Source: JAEUNJ01 sp052035955
Lineage (GTDB): Bacteria > Pseudomonadota > Gammaproteobacteria > Burkholderiales > Rhodocyclaceae
Assembly (NCBI GenBank): GCA_052035955.1
Contig: JBPOHD010000043.1
Span: 1 to 64,000, forward strand
Reading direction: 5' to 3'
DNA: 64,000 nucleotides
The position numbers were made by a program, and so were the translations under genes. Shown here piece after piece: positions 43,592-53,614 of this stretch (the stretch's first letter is position 1; every line of letters begins with the position of its first letter). The notes below the pieces were generated by a model, which was not told the DNA's origin, did no database searches, and worked only from the letters and a program-made list of their open reading frames with translations.

Positions 43592-46500
43592 TCAGCCGCC
43601 GGCGCCCGGCGCGACCGCCAGCAGTTCGTCCACGACCGCCAGCAATTCCTGGTATCGGAAGGGCTTGGCGATGAACCTCGCGGCACCGGCCTGGGCCACG
43701 GCACGATGCACCTCCGTTCGCACGTCCGCAGAGAGGACCACGACGGGAATCCGGCGGGTCGCGGGATCGCCCTTGAGCCGCTCGATGACCTGGAGCCCGG
43801 TCATGTCGGGCAGGTGCAGGTCGACCAGGATCAGTGAAGGCGAGAGGATGCGGGCAAGCTCGAGCGCCCCGGCGCCGGTTTGGGCGAAATGGACATCCAG
43901 GGCCTCCCGTGCCGAAAGCAGGTGCTCGACCAGCCTGGCGTTGTTCGCGTTGTCCTCGACATGGAGCACCCCGTGCCGGCTGCCGGCGGGCGCGGCGGAC
44001 CGGCCCGTGTCGGCGTCGTCATCCACCCGGGTCTGCGAAGGCGGCGCCGCCGTGGCAGGCAGTTCGAACCAGAAGCAACTCCCCCTGCCCTCCTCGCTGG
44101 TGAAGTCCATCCGCCCGCCCATCATCTCCACGAGGCGCCGGGTCAGCACGAGCCCGATGCCCGTGCCCTCGATGTCCTTCCTGGCGGCGTCGAGGCGGGA
44201 GAATGGCTGGAAGACCTCGTGGCGCCGGCTTTCAGGGATGCCGTCACCCGTGTCCGTCACCGAGATCCGCCAGGCGCCATCGCCAGCGACCACGGAAACG
44301 CCGATCTCCCCGGCCTCCCGGTTGTACTTGACCGCATTCGACATCAGGTTCAGGAGCACCTGCTTCAGCCTGAGGTGATCGGCAAGGACCCATGCGGTTG
44401 GGTCTCCCGACGGCGGAAGCACCTCGATGCGGCGTTTGCGGGCCATGGGCACCACCAGCACCAGGCATTCCTGCACGGCCTCCGAAATGTCCACCGGCTC
44501 GACCCGCATCTCCAGGTGGCCCGCCTCGATCTTCGACAGGTCGAGGACTTCGTTGATCAGGTCCAGGAGGTGCCAGCCAGCCTTCACGATGATCTCCACC
44601 AGGCCGGCGCGCTCCGCATCGAGGGGCTTCTGGGGGTCGTTCTGGAGCAGTTGGGCGAATCCCAGGATGGAATTGAGCGGAGTCCGGAGCTCGTGGCTCA
44701 TGTTGGCCAGGAAGTCCGACTTGGCCCGGTTCGCCCGCTCCGCATCCAGCTTGGCCACCAACAGTTCCGTTTCGAACTGCTTCTGGACGGTCATGTCACG
44801 GATGGTGCCGATCAGGTAGCGGCGCCCGCCTATCGTTCCCGTGTTGGCATGGATGGCCGAGGGCACGGGACGACCCTCCTTGTGCCACAGATCGCGGCTT
44901 CCCTTCACGAACCCCAGTTCGAAGGACCTGCAGAGGGCGGACGCGGCCTTGTCGCGCTCCGCTTCGGGGAAGGTCAACAGGAAGGATTGCCCGAGGAGCT
45001 CGTCGGGCCGGTAACCCAGCAGGTTCTGGATGGCCGGATTGATGTCGGCCACGCGGCCCTCCTCGTCCACGAGGAAGATGACGTCCCCGGCGATGTCCAT
45101 GATGCTGCGCACGCGCCCGGCCGACTCGAGCAGCTTGTCCTCCAGGTCCTTCAGCATGGTGATGTCGGTCGCCGCCGATATGAAGCGGATGGGAACTCCC
45201 CGATCGTCGAGTTGCGGGGTGATGGTCGTCTCGACCCAGAAATGGGATCCGTCCCTGGCCCGGTTGCAAAGCTGCCCGCTCCAGGTCTGGCCCCGGTTCA
45301 GCGTGTCCCAGAGCACCCTGTAGAAATCCCGCGAGTGCAGGCCCGACCTGACCTTCCGGTGGGTCTGGCCGACCATTTCCTCCCGCCCGTAGCCGCTGAT
45401 CTTGCAGAACTGCTGATTGACGTAAAGGATGTTGCCGTGGGTGTCGGTGATGCTGACGATGCTATGGGCATTGACGGCGAGTTCCATCTGGCGCAGGCGC
45501 TCGGCTGCCGCGCCCTGTTCGCGCCGCGTCCGCTTGAGCATCCGGGCCCGTTTCGCCCGGGCGACGACCGCCGACGCCAGCACGTCCAGGTCCAGGGGCT
45601 TGACGAGGAAATCGTCGGCGCCGAGATCGAGGGCCGCCATCCGCTGTCGCAGGTCGCCCTCGCTCGACAGGAACAGGATGGGCGTGTCCGTCAGGCCTTC
45701 GTCCTGCCTCAGGACGGCGGCGAGTTCCAGGCCGTTGCATCCCGGCATGTACATGTCGGTGACGATGACGTCGGGACGGAATTCCATGATCACCGACAGG
45801 GCCGCGCGCGGATCGTTGCACACCTGGACCTGGAATCCCTCGGCCAGCATGGCCGCCGAGTAGACCTCCGTGAGGGCGCGATCGTCATCCACGAAGACGA
45901 CCCGGAACGGCTCGCGGCGCCGCCTTTCGGTGACCCCCATGAGGACCGCCACCAGCTTCTCCACATCGACGGGTTTGCCGAGGAAGCGCGTCGCCCCGAG
46001 GCGGACGGCCTCCAGGCGGACGTCGAATGCGTCGGAGCCGGCGAGGCAGAACAGGTACGGCGCCGGGTCCAGGGTCTTCCTCAGGCCGTCCATCACCTGC
46101 CGGGTGTCGGGGTCGCTCCGGCAGCGGGACAGATCGGCGACGATGGCGACGGGAAGCCGATCCGCCGGCATCGAAGCCAGCTCGCGCATCGACTCGATCT
46201 GGGTCACCTGGTAGCCGGCGAACTTCAGGGCGTCGGTCACCAGCGCCGTCACGGCCCGGCCGTCCACGTACAGGGCCACCCTGGGATTGTCGGTGGCCCG
46301 CGACGGGGCCGTCGGGGTGATCAGGGGAACGGCGGGCTCGGGCTGGCACTGGCCGCCGCCCTGGATGCGCTGCAGGGAGGCGAACAACGACAGGACCTGG
46401 TTCCGGTCTTCCGGGCTCAGGGGTTGCCCGCCCAAGCCCTGGTGGAGGCGCAGGAAGGCCAGGGCCGTGTGCTGGACGGCCACCGCTCCCTCCAACCGAG

Positions 46501-46678
46501 CGGCTTCGATGAGCGAGCGCAGCAGGGAACCCAGTTCGGCCGGCAACCGGCCGGTCCCGGTCCTGCGCCACTCCGCCATGATGCCGGCCAGGGCTCCGTG
46601 GCAGCGGGACAGATTGCGAAGGCCCGCCAGGCCTCCTTCGGCACCACTGCGGGAATTCTCGATCATGTCGATCGACAT
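43592..46678 (-). CDS. Multi-receiver PAS hybrid histidine kinase
   Basis: This protein of about 1028 residues starts at ATG 46678 with a GAGGAGGAG ribosome site. It has no membrane segment. It has an N-terminal helical region, a degenerate receiver (RVALYVDGRAVTALV), a second receiver (VVFVDDDRALTEV, VIVTDMYMPG), two PAS domains (NAHSIVSITDTHGNIL; IMDIAGDVIFLVDEEG), HisKA (FLANMSHELRTPLNSILGFA), HATPase (DTGDGIP, GTGIGLVL) and a C-terminal receiver (VLHVEDNANNA, LILVDLHLPD). It follows the CHASE-PAS gene after seven bases. A phosphorelay output protein is not identified; the divergent REC-AraC regulator is a candidate. Confidence 0.92.
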   Translation of the reverse strand: MSIDMIENSRSGAEGGLAGLRNLSRCHGALAGIMAEWRRTGTGRLPAELGSLLRSLIEAARLEGAVAVQHTALAFLRLHQGLGGQPLSPEDRNQVLSLFASLQRIQGGGQCQPEPAVPLITPTAPSRATDNPRVALYVDGRAVTALVTDALKFAGYQVTQIESMRELASMPADRLPVAIVADLSRCRSDPDTRQVMDGLRKTLDPAPYLFCLAGSDAFDVRLEAVRLGATRFLGKPVDVEKLVAVLMGVTERRRREPFRVVFVDDDRALTEVYSAAMLAEGFQVQVCNDPRAALSVIMEFRPDVIVTDMYMPGCNGLELAAVLRQDEGLTDTPILFLSSEGDLRQRMAALDLGADDFLVKPLDLDVLASAVVARAKRARMLKRTRREQGAAAERLRQMELAVNAHSIVSITDTHGNILYVNQQFCKISGYGREEMVGQTHRKVRSGLHSRDFYRVLWDTLNRGQTWSGQLCNRARDGSHFWVETTITPQLDDRGVPIRFISAATDITMLKDLEDKLLESAGRVRSIMDIAGDVIFLVDEEGRVADINPAIQNLLGYRPDELLGQSFLLTFPEAERDKAASALCRSFELGFVKGSRDLWHKEGRPVPSAIHANTGTIGGRRYLIGTIRDMTVQKQFETELLVAKLDAERANRAKSDFLANMSHELRTPLNSILGFAQLLQNDPQKPLDAERAGLVEIIVKAGWHLLDLINEVLDLSKIEAGHLEMRVEPVDISEAVQECLVLVVPMARKRRIEVLPPSGDPTAWVLADHLRLKQVLLNLMSNAVKYNREAGEIGVSVVAGDGAWRISVTDTGDGIPESRRHEVFQPFSRLDAARKDIEGTGIGLVLTRRLVEMMGGRMDFTSEEGRGSCFWFELPATAAPPSQTRVDDDADTGRSAAPAGSRHGVLHVEDNANNARLVEHLLSAREALDVHFAQTGAGALELARILSPSLILVDLHLPDMTGLQVIERLKGDPATRRIPVVVLSADVRTEVHRAVAQAGAARFIAKPFRYQELLAVVDELLAVAPGAGG

Positions 46679-46685
46679 CTCCTCC

Positions 46686-49640
46686 TCAGTGGGGCCGGCA
46701 ATCGCCACCCGAAGCCACCGGCGACAGGGCCGTCGGCCCGACGACCTCGACCGGCACGGACTCCCCGCCGGGATGGGGGACGGCCGGTCGCGCCGCGGGC
46801 TCCAGGGCCTGGGCGACGAGGGCCAGGTAGGGCCTGTCGTCGGCCGGCAAACCATCGAGTTCGACCAGGCCGAGCAGGACAACCTGGATCACGTGACCGT
46901 CCGCATGGCGAAGCCCGACGCAGTTGCGAATGCCTCCCTGGGCCGTCGCACGCCGCCGGATGTCGGCGAAAGAGGCTCCGTCGGACGGGACCAGCATGTC
47001 CCCGAAACAAGTCCCCGAAGGGGTGCCGCATTCGTTCCACCCGAGCATTTCCAGCCAGCGCTCGTTGGCCTCGAGCAGCCGCCCGAGGTCGTCCAGCGCC
47101 AGGCAGGGCAAGGGGAACATCCTGAAAAGGTCCCGGTAGCGTTTCTCGCTTCGCCACAACATGTCCTCGGCCGCCTTGCGGCCGGTGATGTCGGCCATGA
47201 AACCGTTCCAGACGATCCCGCCCTCGTCGATCTCGGGGAGGGCGTCCACCCCCATCCAGCGACACCGACCGTCGGCCAGGCGCAGGCGAAACTGCTGGTA
47301 CCAGGGCACGCGGTTGCGCCCGGAGTCGTTCAGGGCGGCAAGGACCGCGGCCCGATCTTCCGGGAAGACGAGGTCGAGCAGCGGCGCGCCATCGTGGCGC
47401 AGGCGTTCGGGATCGAGTCCGCAGATGTCCCGGACGCCGTCGCTGGCGTATGGAAACAACAGGCGTCCGTCCTGAAGCTGCCGGCATTGGAACAGGACCC
47501 CGGGCAACTGGGCCGCGATCCGGTGCTGCCTCACGAAGACCTCCCGCGCGGCATTCTCGGCGCGCTTGCGCTCCGTCACGTCCTCGTGGGCCATCACGAC
47601 GCCGCCGGCGGCGGCCCGCAACGGCGAGACGTGCATGACGAACCAACGCGCGCCGCCGGGCGTCGGGACACGATATTCCATGTGGAAATCGTCGCTGATG
47701 CCGGTCATGACGGCGCGAATTCCGACCAGCGCGGCTTCCGCCTCGACACCGCCCTCGCCGCTGGTTAGGGCGCGGCAGATCGCGAGGTAATCCTGCCCCG
47801 GCTGCGGCCGGAGATCGGGTCCGGCGACGGCTGCGAACCGGCGCCAGGCGGCATTGGCACTGCGCACGACACCATGATGGTCGAGTACCGCAACGTGGGC
47901 CGACAGTGAATCCACCATGTCGCCGGCCATGGTCTCCGAGGCCCGTGCCCGATCCTCCGCCCGCCGCAGGGCCGTGAGGTCCCGGGCCAGGCAGAGGAAG
48001 CCTGCCGGATTGCCCGGCGAACTGCCGAAGGCGGTGACCGTGACATCCAGGTCGCAGTGCCGGTCCCCGCTTTCGATGCGCACCTGGGTGCTCGCCCGCC
48101 CGGCCCCCTGCATGGTTTCCGTGATCGCCCGGGTCAGGGCGGCGGCGGCCTCGGGCGGCAACACCGTCTCGTATTCCCTGCCGGTCCAGTCGGCGGACCG
48201 GGCAAAGAACGAGGCACCCGCGGGAACATGGCACTCGACGATGCGCCCGCCGGTGTCGATCACGAACATGAAATCCGGCAGGGCCTCGATCAGCCGCCGC
48301 GACCGTTCCTCGCTTTCCCGAAGGGCGAACTCCGCGCCCTTGCGCGCCGAGATGTCCGCCAGGATGCCGGCGATCGGCGTCATCCCGTCGCCCCCCGGGG
48401 CCGGTGCCTTGCCGCGCAGTTCGACCCACTGCCACAGGTCGCCGCCCGTGCGCAGGCGGCATTCGACCTGGAATTCCCTGGCGTTCGCGGCCGCCGCTTG
48501 CAGGGCCTCCCTGGCCGCCGGCCGGTCGGCCGGATAGGCAAGCACCGACCACAGATCGGCGGGCATCGTGGCCGCACCCCCGGGGTACCCGAGGATCTGC
48601 GCGCAGCGCTCGTCCCAGCGCACGATGCCCTCCGGCAGACTGATTTCCCAGAGGCCCTCCCCGATTCCGTCGAGCACCTGCCGAAACCGGGCCTCGCTGC
48701 GCCCCAGGGCCGATTCGAGGCGTCGCCGCGCCGCGCCCGTCGAGGCCCACTGATGGGCGGCAACCGCCAGGGCAATGGCCAGCAGGATTCCGCCGGCACG
48801 AAGCAGGTCGGGCCATCCCGCCGCGCGGCGTCCGGATTCCTCGGCAATGGCCAACTGCAGGCGCCCGCCGGCCACGACTGCTTCCATGACGGCCGCCGGC
48901 CGTTCGAATGCCCGACTCCCGCCCCAGATGGCGGCGCCGGGCCCCTCACCCGCCTCCGCGCTGCGCACGGCGATGCCGGTCGACCCGCCGCCGACCGCCC
49001 GCTGCACGGCCTCCCGCAACTGGTCGCCGTCGATCTCGGTGCTGACCAATCCCCAGTAGCGGCCATCGTCCAGGAAAACGGGAAGCCTCAAGGCGAGGCC
49101 TTTGCGGCCGTCGGACAATGCAAGGGGACCGTCGAGGACGGCCTGGCGGGAGCGGATGGCCCTCTCGACGGCCGGCCAGCGGAGCGGGGCGTCGTCGTAG
49201 CGGAATCCGACAGCCTGCCCATGGCCCGCCGGTACTGCCCGCGCGACGACGTTTCCCGGGGCCAGGCTGATGGAGCGGACATGCCTTCCCTGGCGGTAGA
49301 GGACGGCAAGCATGGCATCGAGGTCCCGGTCCCGCGGCTTTCCGCCTGTGGCGACGATGTAGGCCCCCAGTCCCGTGGCGAGTTGGGCGCTGGCCCCGAT
49401 CTCGCTCTCCAGGACGGCCCTGGCACGGGCGACGGCACCGATGTTCGCCTGCGACCGGTCGGCGGCGATCCGCTCACCGACGTGCAACACGAGCAGTTCG
49501 CTGATTACGAGAACGGCGATCAGGACCGCGAGGCCGAGCGCCACGGCCCTGCCCTGGCCGGCCGGGACATCGGGACCGGAGCCAGGGCCGGCAGCTTTCC
49601 GGAGGTGACGGCCGTCTGCATCCGCCCGGGCCGCGCCCAT
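46686..49640 (-). CDS. CHASE domain multi-PAS sensor protein without kinase core
   Basis: This 984-residue protein has TM1 (about 33-52), a periplasmic CHASE domain (to about 260; GAYIVATGGKP, SDGRKGLALRLPVF), TM2 (about 278-297) and about five PAS domains (VLDGIGEGLWEIS; LIEALPDFMFVIDTGG; SLSAHVAVLDHHG and two more). No HisKA, HATPase, GGDEF or HAMP follows; it ends in a Pro-rich tail. It therefore needs a partner for output, most likely the hybrid kinase encoded seven bases later. A start at 49640 is supported by AGGGGAATAGGGT. Confidence 0.88.
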   Translation of the reverse strand: MGAARADADGRHLRKAAGPGSGPDVPAGQGRAVALGLAVLIAVLVISELLVLHVGERIAADRSQANIGAVARARAVLESEIGASAQLATGLGAYIVATGGKPRDRDLDAMLAVLYRQGRHVRSISLAPGNVVARAVPAGHGQAVGFRYDDAPLRWPAVERAIRSRQAVLDGPLALSDGRKGLALRLPVFLDDGRYWGLVSTEIDGDQLREAVQRAVGGGSTGIAVRSAEAGEGPGAAIWGGSRAFERPAAVMEAVVAGGRLQLAIAEESGRRAAGWPDLLRAGGILLAIALAVAAHQWASTGAARRRLESALGRSEARFRQVLDGIGEGLWEISLPEGIVRWDERCAQILGYPGGAATMPADLWSVLAYPADRPAAREALQAAAANAREFQVECRLRTGGDLWQWVELRGKAPAPGGDGMTPIAGILADISARKGAEFALRESEERSRRLIEALPDFMFVIDTGGRIVECHVPAGASFFARSADWTGREYETVLPPEAAAALTRAITETMQGAGRASTQVRIESGDRHCDLDVTVTAFGSSPGNPAGFLCLARDLTALRRAEDRARASETMAGDMVDSLSAHVAVLDHHGVVRSANAAWRRFAAVAGPDLRPQPGQDYLAICRALTSGEGGVEAEAALVGIRAVMTGISDDFHMEYRVPTPGGARWFVMHVSPLRAAAGGVVMAHEDVTERKRAENAAREVFVRQHRIAAQLPGVLFQCRQLQDGRLLFPYASDGVRDICGLDPERLRHDGAPLLDLVFPEDRAAVLAALNDSGRNRVPWYQQFRLRLADGRCRWMGVDALPEIDEGGIVWNGFMADITGRKAAEDMLWRSEKRYRDLFRMFPLPCLALDDLGRLLEANERWLEMLGWNECGTPSGTCFGDMLVPSDGASFADIRRRATAQGGIRNCVGLRHADGHVIQVVLLGLVELDGLPADDRPYLALVAQALEPAARPAVPHPGGESVPVEVVGPTALSPVASGGDCRPH

Positions 49641-49643
49641 ACC

Positions 49644-49886
49644 CTATTCCCCTGCGCCGTCTCCGCCACGACAGGACGGCGCCAGGGCCCCATCCCGTTC
49701 GTCGCCATGATTCGCCATGATCCCCGATTGGCCGGCATCGCGGCGGCCCTCGATGCCGGCGTGCCCGGCCGGCAGCCGGAGGCGCCGGCAGGTGTCGGCA
49801 TCCCGGGGCTCGACGGGAAGGTTGCCGTGTACGGCATGCAGATCGGCAAGGAGCGCCCGCAGCTTCGATAATGTCAATTGGCTCAT
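49644..49886 (-). CDS. Possible small leading protein of the CHASE-PAS operon
   Basis: This 80-residue frame begins MSQLTLSKLRALLADLHAVH, which reads like a genuine small protein, but the last 40 residues are low complexity and overlap ribosome-site sequence of the next gene. It ends three bases before the CHASE-PAS start. It could be real, be only a leader, or be chance. Confidence 0.4.
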   Translation of the reverse strand: MSQLTLSKLRALLADLHAVHGNLPVEPRDADTCRRLRLPAGHAGIEGRRDAGQSGIMANHGDERDGALAPSCRGGDGAGE

Positions 49887-49939
49887 TCTTGCGGCCTCGC
49901 GGCGATGCCCGGCGGCTTCGGGTTCCGCGTCGGCGCCGC

Positions 49940-49945
49940 TATACT
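49940..49945 (+). promoter_or_regulatory. -10 box candidate for the REC-AraC/hybrid kinase unit
   Basis: TATACT lies 120 bases before the REC-AraC ATG in the divergent intergenic region. No clear -35 at 17 bases. The other strand of this region should hold the promoter for the CHASE-PAS unit. Confidence 0.35.
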
Positions 49946-50064
49946 CCGCGATATTCGAAACACCCTGTTAGCCGGAGTGGAAAAAAAACTAGCCGGCGTC
50001 GCCGATTCCCGGGAGGGCCGGCGAATATGGCCGGCTCGGCCTGCAGACCGACGAGCTCCACGAC

Positions 50065-50856
50065 ATGACCAAGCCATTTCCAGTGCTGCTGATCATCGAC
50101 GATCAGCCGGAATCGATTGCCCTGTTGATCTCGTACCTGGAACACCGGGAGATGGACATCCGGGTGGCCATGGACGGTCGCGACGGAATCGAGAAGGCGA
50201 AGGCCGGCAGGCCCGACCTCGTCCTCCTTGACATTGCCATGCCCGGCATGGACGGCTTCTCGGTCTGCGAGGCCTTGAAGGGGAACCCAGCGACCGCCGA
50301 CATTCCGATCGTCTTCCTGTCGGCGAGCGGCGCCATCGACGACAAGCTGAAGGGATTCGCCCTGGGCGCCGTGGATTACATCACCAAGCCGTTTGCCGAG
50401 GACGAGGTGCTGGCCCGGGTGGGCGTACACCTCCACACCCGCTACCGGATCGCCCGGCTGGAAACCATGGTCGGCCAGCGGGCGGTGGCCGAGGCAGGAC
50501 ATGCCGAATCCCAGGACGAACGCTGTTTCCGCGGCGCCCTGGACATCCTCGAGCAGCGCCTGGCCTTCCCGCCGTCCCTGCAGGACCTGGCACGGGAACT
50601 GGGCATCAGCGATCGCAAGCTCACCGAACTGTTCCGCGACCGCGTCGGCATGACGGCGACCGATTACTTTTCCGAATTGAGGCTGGAGACCGCCAAGCGC
50701 CTGCTGGCGGCGACGGATACGCAGGTCCAGTTGGTGGCGGACCGGGTCGGATACCGCAATCCCGGCGATTTCACGCGGGCCTTCCGCCGCCGCTTCGGCG
50801 TCGGACCGCGCGAGTACCGGCAGGCGACGAAGAAACAGGCGGACGACGGAGGATGA
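50065..50856 (+). CDS. Response regulator with AraC-type DNA-binding domain
   Basis: This 263-residue protein has a receiver domain (VLLIIDDQPESIALL; phospho-acceptor in LVLLDIAMPGMDG; K in DYITKPF) and a C-terminal AraC helix-turn-helix pair (LARELGISDRKLTELF; DRVGYRNPGDFTRAFRRRF). It is the likely output of the downstream 7TM hybrid kinase, whose start overlaps its stop by four bases. REC-AraC proteins usually activate transcription; no target is known. Confidence 0.93.
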   Translation: MTKPFPVLLIIDDQPESIALLISYLEHREMDIRVAMDGRDGIEKAKAGRPDLVLLDIAMPGMDGFSVCEALKGNPATADIPIVFLSASGAIDDKLKGFALGAVDYITKPFAEDEVLARVGVHLHTRYRIARLETMVGQRAVAEAGHAESQDERCFRGALDILEQRLAFPPSLQDLARELGISDRKLTELFRDRVGMTATDYFSELRLETAKRLLAATDTQVQLVADRVGYRNPGDFTRAFRRRFGVGPREYRQATKKQADDGG

Positions 50857-53531
50857 GCCGTCTGCGCCTCGCGATCGCCTTCCTTGCCCTGGCCTGGTGT
50901 TCGGTCGCGGCCGCCACGGTTCCGGTGGTGCTCGCCGGGGAGGGTCGCCAGAGCCTCTGGGCCGGGCTGGAGGCCCTCCCGGATCCGGACGGACACATGG
51001 ATTTCGAGGACGTGCGCCGAGCCTACGCGGAAGGACGGTTCGCGGCGGTTCCGCCCGGCTCGGCCGGCCTCGGCTATCTGCAAGGGGCCGCCTGGGTGCG
51101 CTTCGCCCTGACCAATCCAGAGCCGACGCCGCAGTCCCGCTGGCTGCGGCAGCAGTGGGTGTTCCAGCAATCGGTGGTCCTGTTCCTGCGGGCTCCGGAC
51201 GGGTCCGCCACCCGATTGGCAAACGGAGCCGAAGTACCCCTGCAGGACCGGCCCGTACGCTCGCGATTGCTCCTGTTTCCCGTCGCCCTGGAGCCGGGGG
51301 AAACCAGGGAGTTCTATCTGCGCCTGTCCGGCCGTTCGGCGACGGTTGCCAAGTTCGACCTGTGGCGACCGGAGGCCCTGCTCGACGAGGACGGGTCGGA
51401 AACCCTCGTCGAATTCCTGGCCTCCGGCGGCTGCCTCGTGGTGGCTGCCTGCGGCATCATCGCGTGGCACCTGCGGCGGCGGGCCTTCATGCTGGCGGTC
51501 GGTGCCGGACATCTGATGGTGATCGTCGTCGTGATCCTGCTGGATGGTTACGGTGCATACCGGCTTCCGCTGGACGCCACGCTCTGGCAGGCCCGTGCGC
51601 TGTTTTCCGCCGCCTTCCTCGGTCTGTTCTTCCATGCGATCTTTGCCCGGGGATTCCTGGAACTTCCGAGGCGTTTCCCGCCGATGGCGCGATTGATGAC
51701 GGGGATCTCGGGGATCTGCCTGGCCATGTCGGTCCTGGTGCTCATCGCCTTCGATCCCCGCGCCACGGCAGTGGTCTCGGTCATGGCGCTGGCGACAATG
51801 TCGGCCGTTGCGATCCGCGCCACGCCGGGGGGCGGTGCCACCGCCCGGGCTTACCTTGGAGCGTGGGGTCTGCTCGTGGGTGCCGTGATGCTGCGCGCCT
51901 TGCTGCTGCTGGGTGAGACGCCCCAGCTTCCCAATGGGAACCTCTTGCCCCTGCTCGGATTCGTCGCCTCGGTCGCGGTGCTGACCTACGCGCTGAACCT
52001 GGACATCAAAGCCGTCCGCGATGCGATCAGGGACGCCGAGAGGCAACGCCTCGCCGACCAGGAAGGGGACAAGGAGCGCCTTGCCGCCGCGGTGGCGGAA
52101 CAAACCCGGGAACTGCGGGAGGCCATGGCCAAGGCCGAGGAGGCAAGCAGCGCGAAGTCGACCTTCCTGTCGATCGTCAGCCACGAATTGCGGACACCCT
52201 TGCACACGATCCTCGGCTACGCGCACCTGTTGCGTCGGCAGAGCGCGCCCGATGCCCAGGAGAAGCTGGCCATCATCGAGCACGGCGGGGAGCAGCTGTT
52301 GCGCCTGATCGACCAGGTTCTCGAATTCACGCGCGGCGGTCAGCAGACGGAGGAACTGGATCCCGAGCCTTGTTCGATCGCCGCCCTCGCGGACGACCTG
52401 GAGAACACCGGACGCATCCTCGCCAGGACCCGCGGCAACCGCTTCGTGCTGGCACGCGGCCCCGGTTTGCCGACGGCCATCGAGGCCGATGCCCCGCGCC
52501 TCACCCAGGTGCTCCAGAACCTGATCGGCAATGCCTGCAAATACACCGGGAACGGGGAAATCCTCCTGCGCCTGGACCGGGCGACCGACACCCCGCCCGA
52601 TCCGGCCCGCCCGCGCACGAGCCGGTTGCGCTTCGTGGTCGAAGACACCGGTTGCGGCATCGCCCCGGCGGACCTGGAAAGAATCTTCGATCCCTTCACC
52701 CGCGTCGCGGGGCGGCAGCGGCAGCCCGGCCTGGGGCTCGGCCTGGCGATCGCGCGCCGGCTGGTCCGCGCCATGGGAGGGGAGATCACGGTCGCCAGCA
52801 CGCCGGGGCGGGGCAGCCGGTTCGAATTCGCAGTCGACTTCCCGGTGCTGGCCGAAGGCCCCGCGACGACACCGCATGTCCCTGGCGAGGGCCGTCCGAT
52901 CGTCGGCCATCGTCCCCCGCGCCGCCGCATCCTGATCGCCGACGACATCGCGGAGAACCGGGTCTTCCTCCGGGAACTGTGCCAGCGCTGGGGCTTTGCG
53001 GTCGCCGAGGCACGGGACGGTGCCGAGGCCTGGGCCCAATGCCTCGATCTGCCGACGCCATTCGACCTCGTCCTGGCCGACCAGTTCATGCCGGTCATGG
53101 ACGGGTGGGACCTGTTGCGCAGCATCCGTGGCAATGCGGGATTCGGCAGGACCGCGGTCGTGCTCGTCTCCGCCGCGCCGCCGACCCTGCCGGACGGCTT
53201 CCCGGAGGGCATCCACTTCGATGACGTCTTGCTCAAGCCCTTTCCCCAGGAACGCCTGGAGACGGCGCTCATGGCCATCCTGGGCGTCGAATGGATACGG
53301 GCGGGCGACGCCGACGCCGGGAACGAAATGCCTCCCGTGCTGCCGCCGGCGGAGAAACTCGCCGAGTTCAGGTCCATGGTCGATCTCGGGCGCATCGTCG
53401 CCCTGCGCAACTGGTGCGGCGAACTCCGCCGCCAGAGCCCCGAGTATGCGGAGTTCGCCGATACCATCGAGCGCCTGGCAAGGCAGGTCGATCTGCCTGG
53501 ATTGCGGGAGGCGGCCGACCGCCTGTCCTGA
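50853..53531 (+). CDS. 7TMR-DISM hybrid histidine kinase
   Basis: This 892-residue protein has a signal peptide, a periplasmic 7TMR-DISM extracellular domain (about 25-175), a seven-transmembrane region (about 185-390), a coiled coil, HisKA (FLSIVSHELRTPLHTILG), HATPase (EDTGCGIAP, LGLGLAIA) and a receiver (ILIADDIAENRVF, LVLADQFMPVMDG). The 7TMR-DISM domain is thought to bind carbohydrates or other ligands. The ATG overlaps the REC-AraC stop, with GGAGG just upstream. Confidence 0.92.
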   Translation: MSRLRLAIAFLALAWCSVAAATVPVVLAGEGRQSLWAGLEALPDPDGHMDFEDVRRAYAEGRFAAVPPGSAGLGYLQGAAWVRFALTNPEPTPQSRWLRQQWVFQQSVVLFLRAPDGSATRLANGAEVPLQDRPVRSRLLLFPVALEPGETREFYLRLSGRSATVAKFDLWRPEALLDEDGSETLVEFLASGGCLVVAACGIIAWHLRRRAFMLAVGAGHLMVIVVVILLDGYGAYRLPLDATLWQARALFSAAFLGLFFHAIFARGFLELPRRFPPMARLMTGISGICLAMSVLVLIAFDPRATAVVSVMALATMSAVAIRATPGGGATARAYLGAWGLLVGAVMLRALLLLGETPQLPNGNLLPLLGFVASVAVLTYALNLDIKAVRDAIRDAERQRLADQEGDKERLAAAVAEQTRELREAMAKAEEASSAKSTFLSIVSHELRTPLHTILGYAHLLRRQSAPDAQEKLAIIEHGGEQLLRLIDQVLEFTRGGQQTEELDPEPCSIAALADDLENTGRILARTRGNRFVLARGPGLPTAIEADAPRLTQVLQNLIGNACKYTGNGEILLRLDRATDTPPDPARPRTSRLRFVVEDTGCGIAPADLERIFDPFTRVAGRQRQPGLGLGLAIARRLVRAMGGEITVASTPGRGSRFEFAVDFPVLAEGPATTPHVPGEGRPIVGHRPPRRRILIADDIAENRVFLRELCQRWGFAVAEARDGAEAWAQCLDLPTPFDLVLADQFMPVMDGWDLLRSIRGNAGFGRTAVVLVSAAPPTLPDGFPEGIHFDDVLLKPFPQERLETALMAILGVEWIRAGDADAGNEMPPVLPPAEKLAEFRSMVDLGRIVALRNWCGELRRQSPEYAEFADTIERLARQVDLPGLREAADRLS

Positions 53532-53555
53532 TGCGCCGGCCGGTCGTGCACCGAT

Positions 53556-53561
53556 ATACTG
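53556..53561 (+). promoter_or_regulatory. -10 box candidate for mutS
   Basis: TATACT lies 54 bases before the mutS ATG, in the short gap after the hybrid kinase. The -35 is weak. Confidence 0.35.
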
Positions 53562-53614
53562 CGGGCCGCGACCGCTTCCCCGTCCCCCGATTGCAGCAGT
53601 CCCCCATCGAGCCC

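Noticed and set aside
49878..50231. Plus-strand open frame overlapping the REC-AraC start
   Set aside because: It reads out of frame into the receiver gene, with shadow composition.
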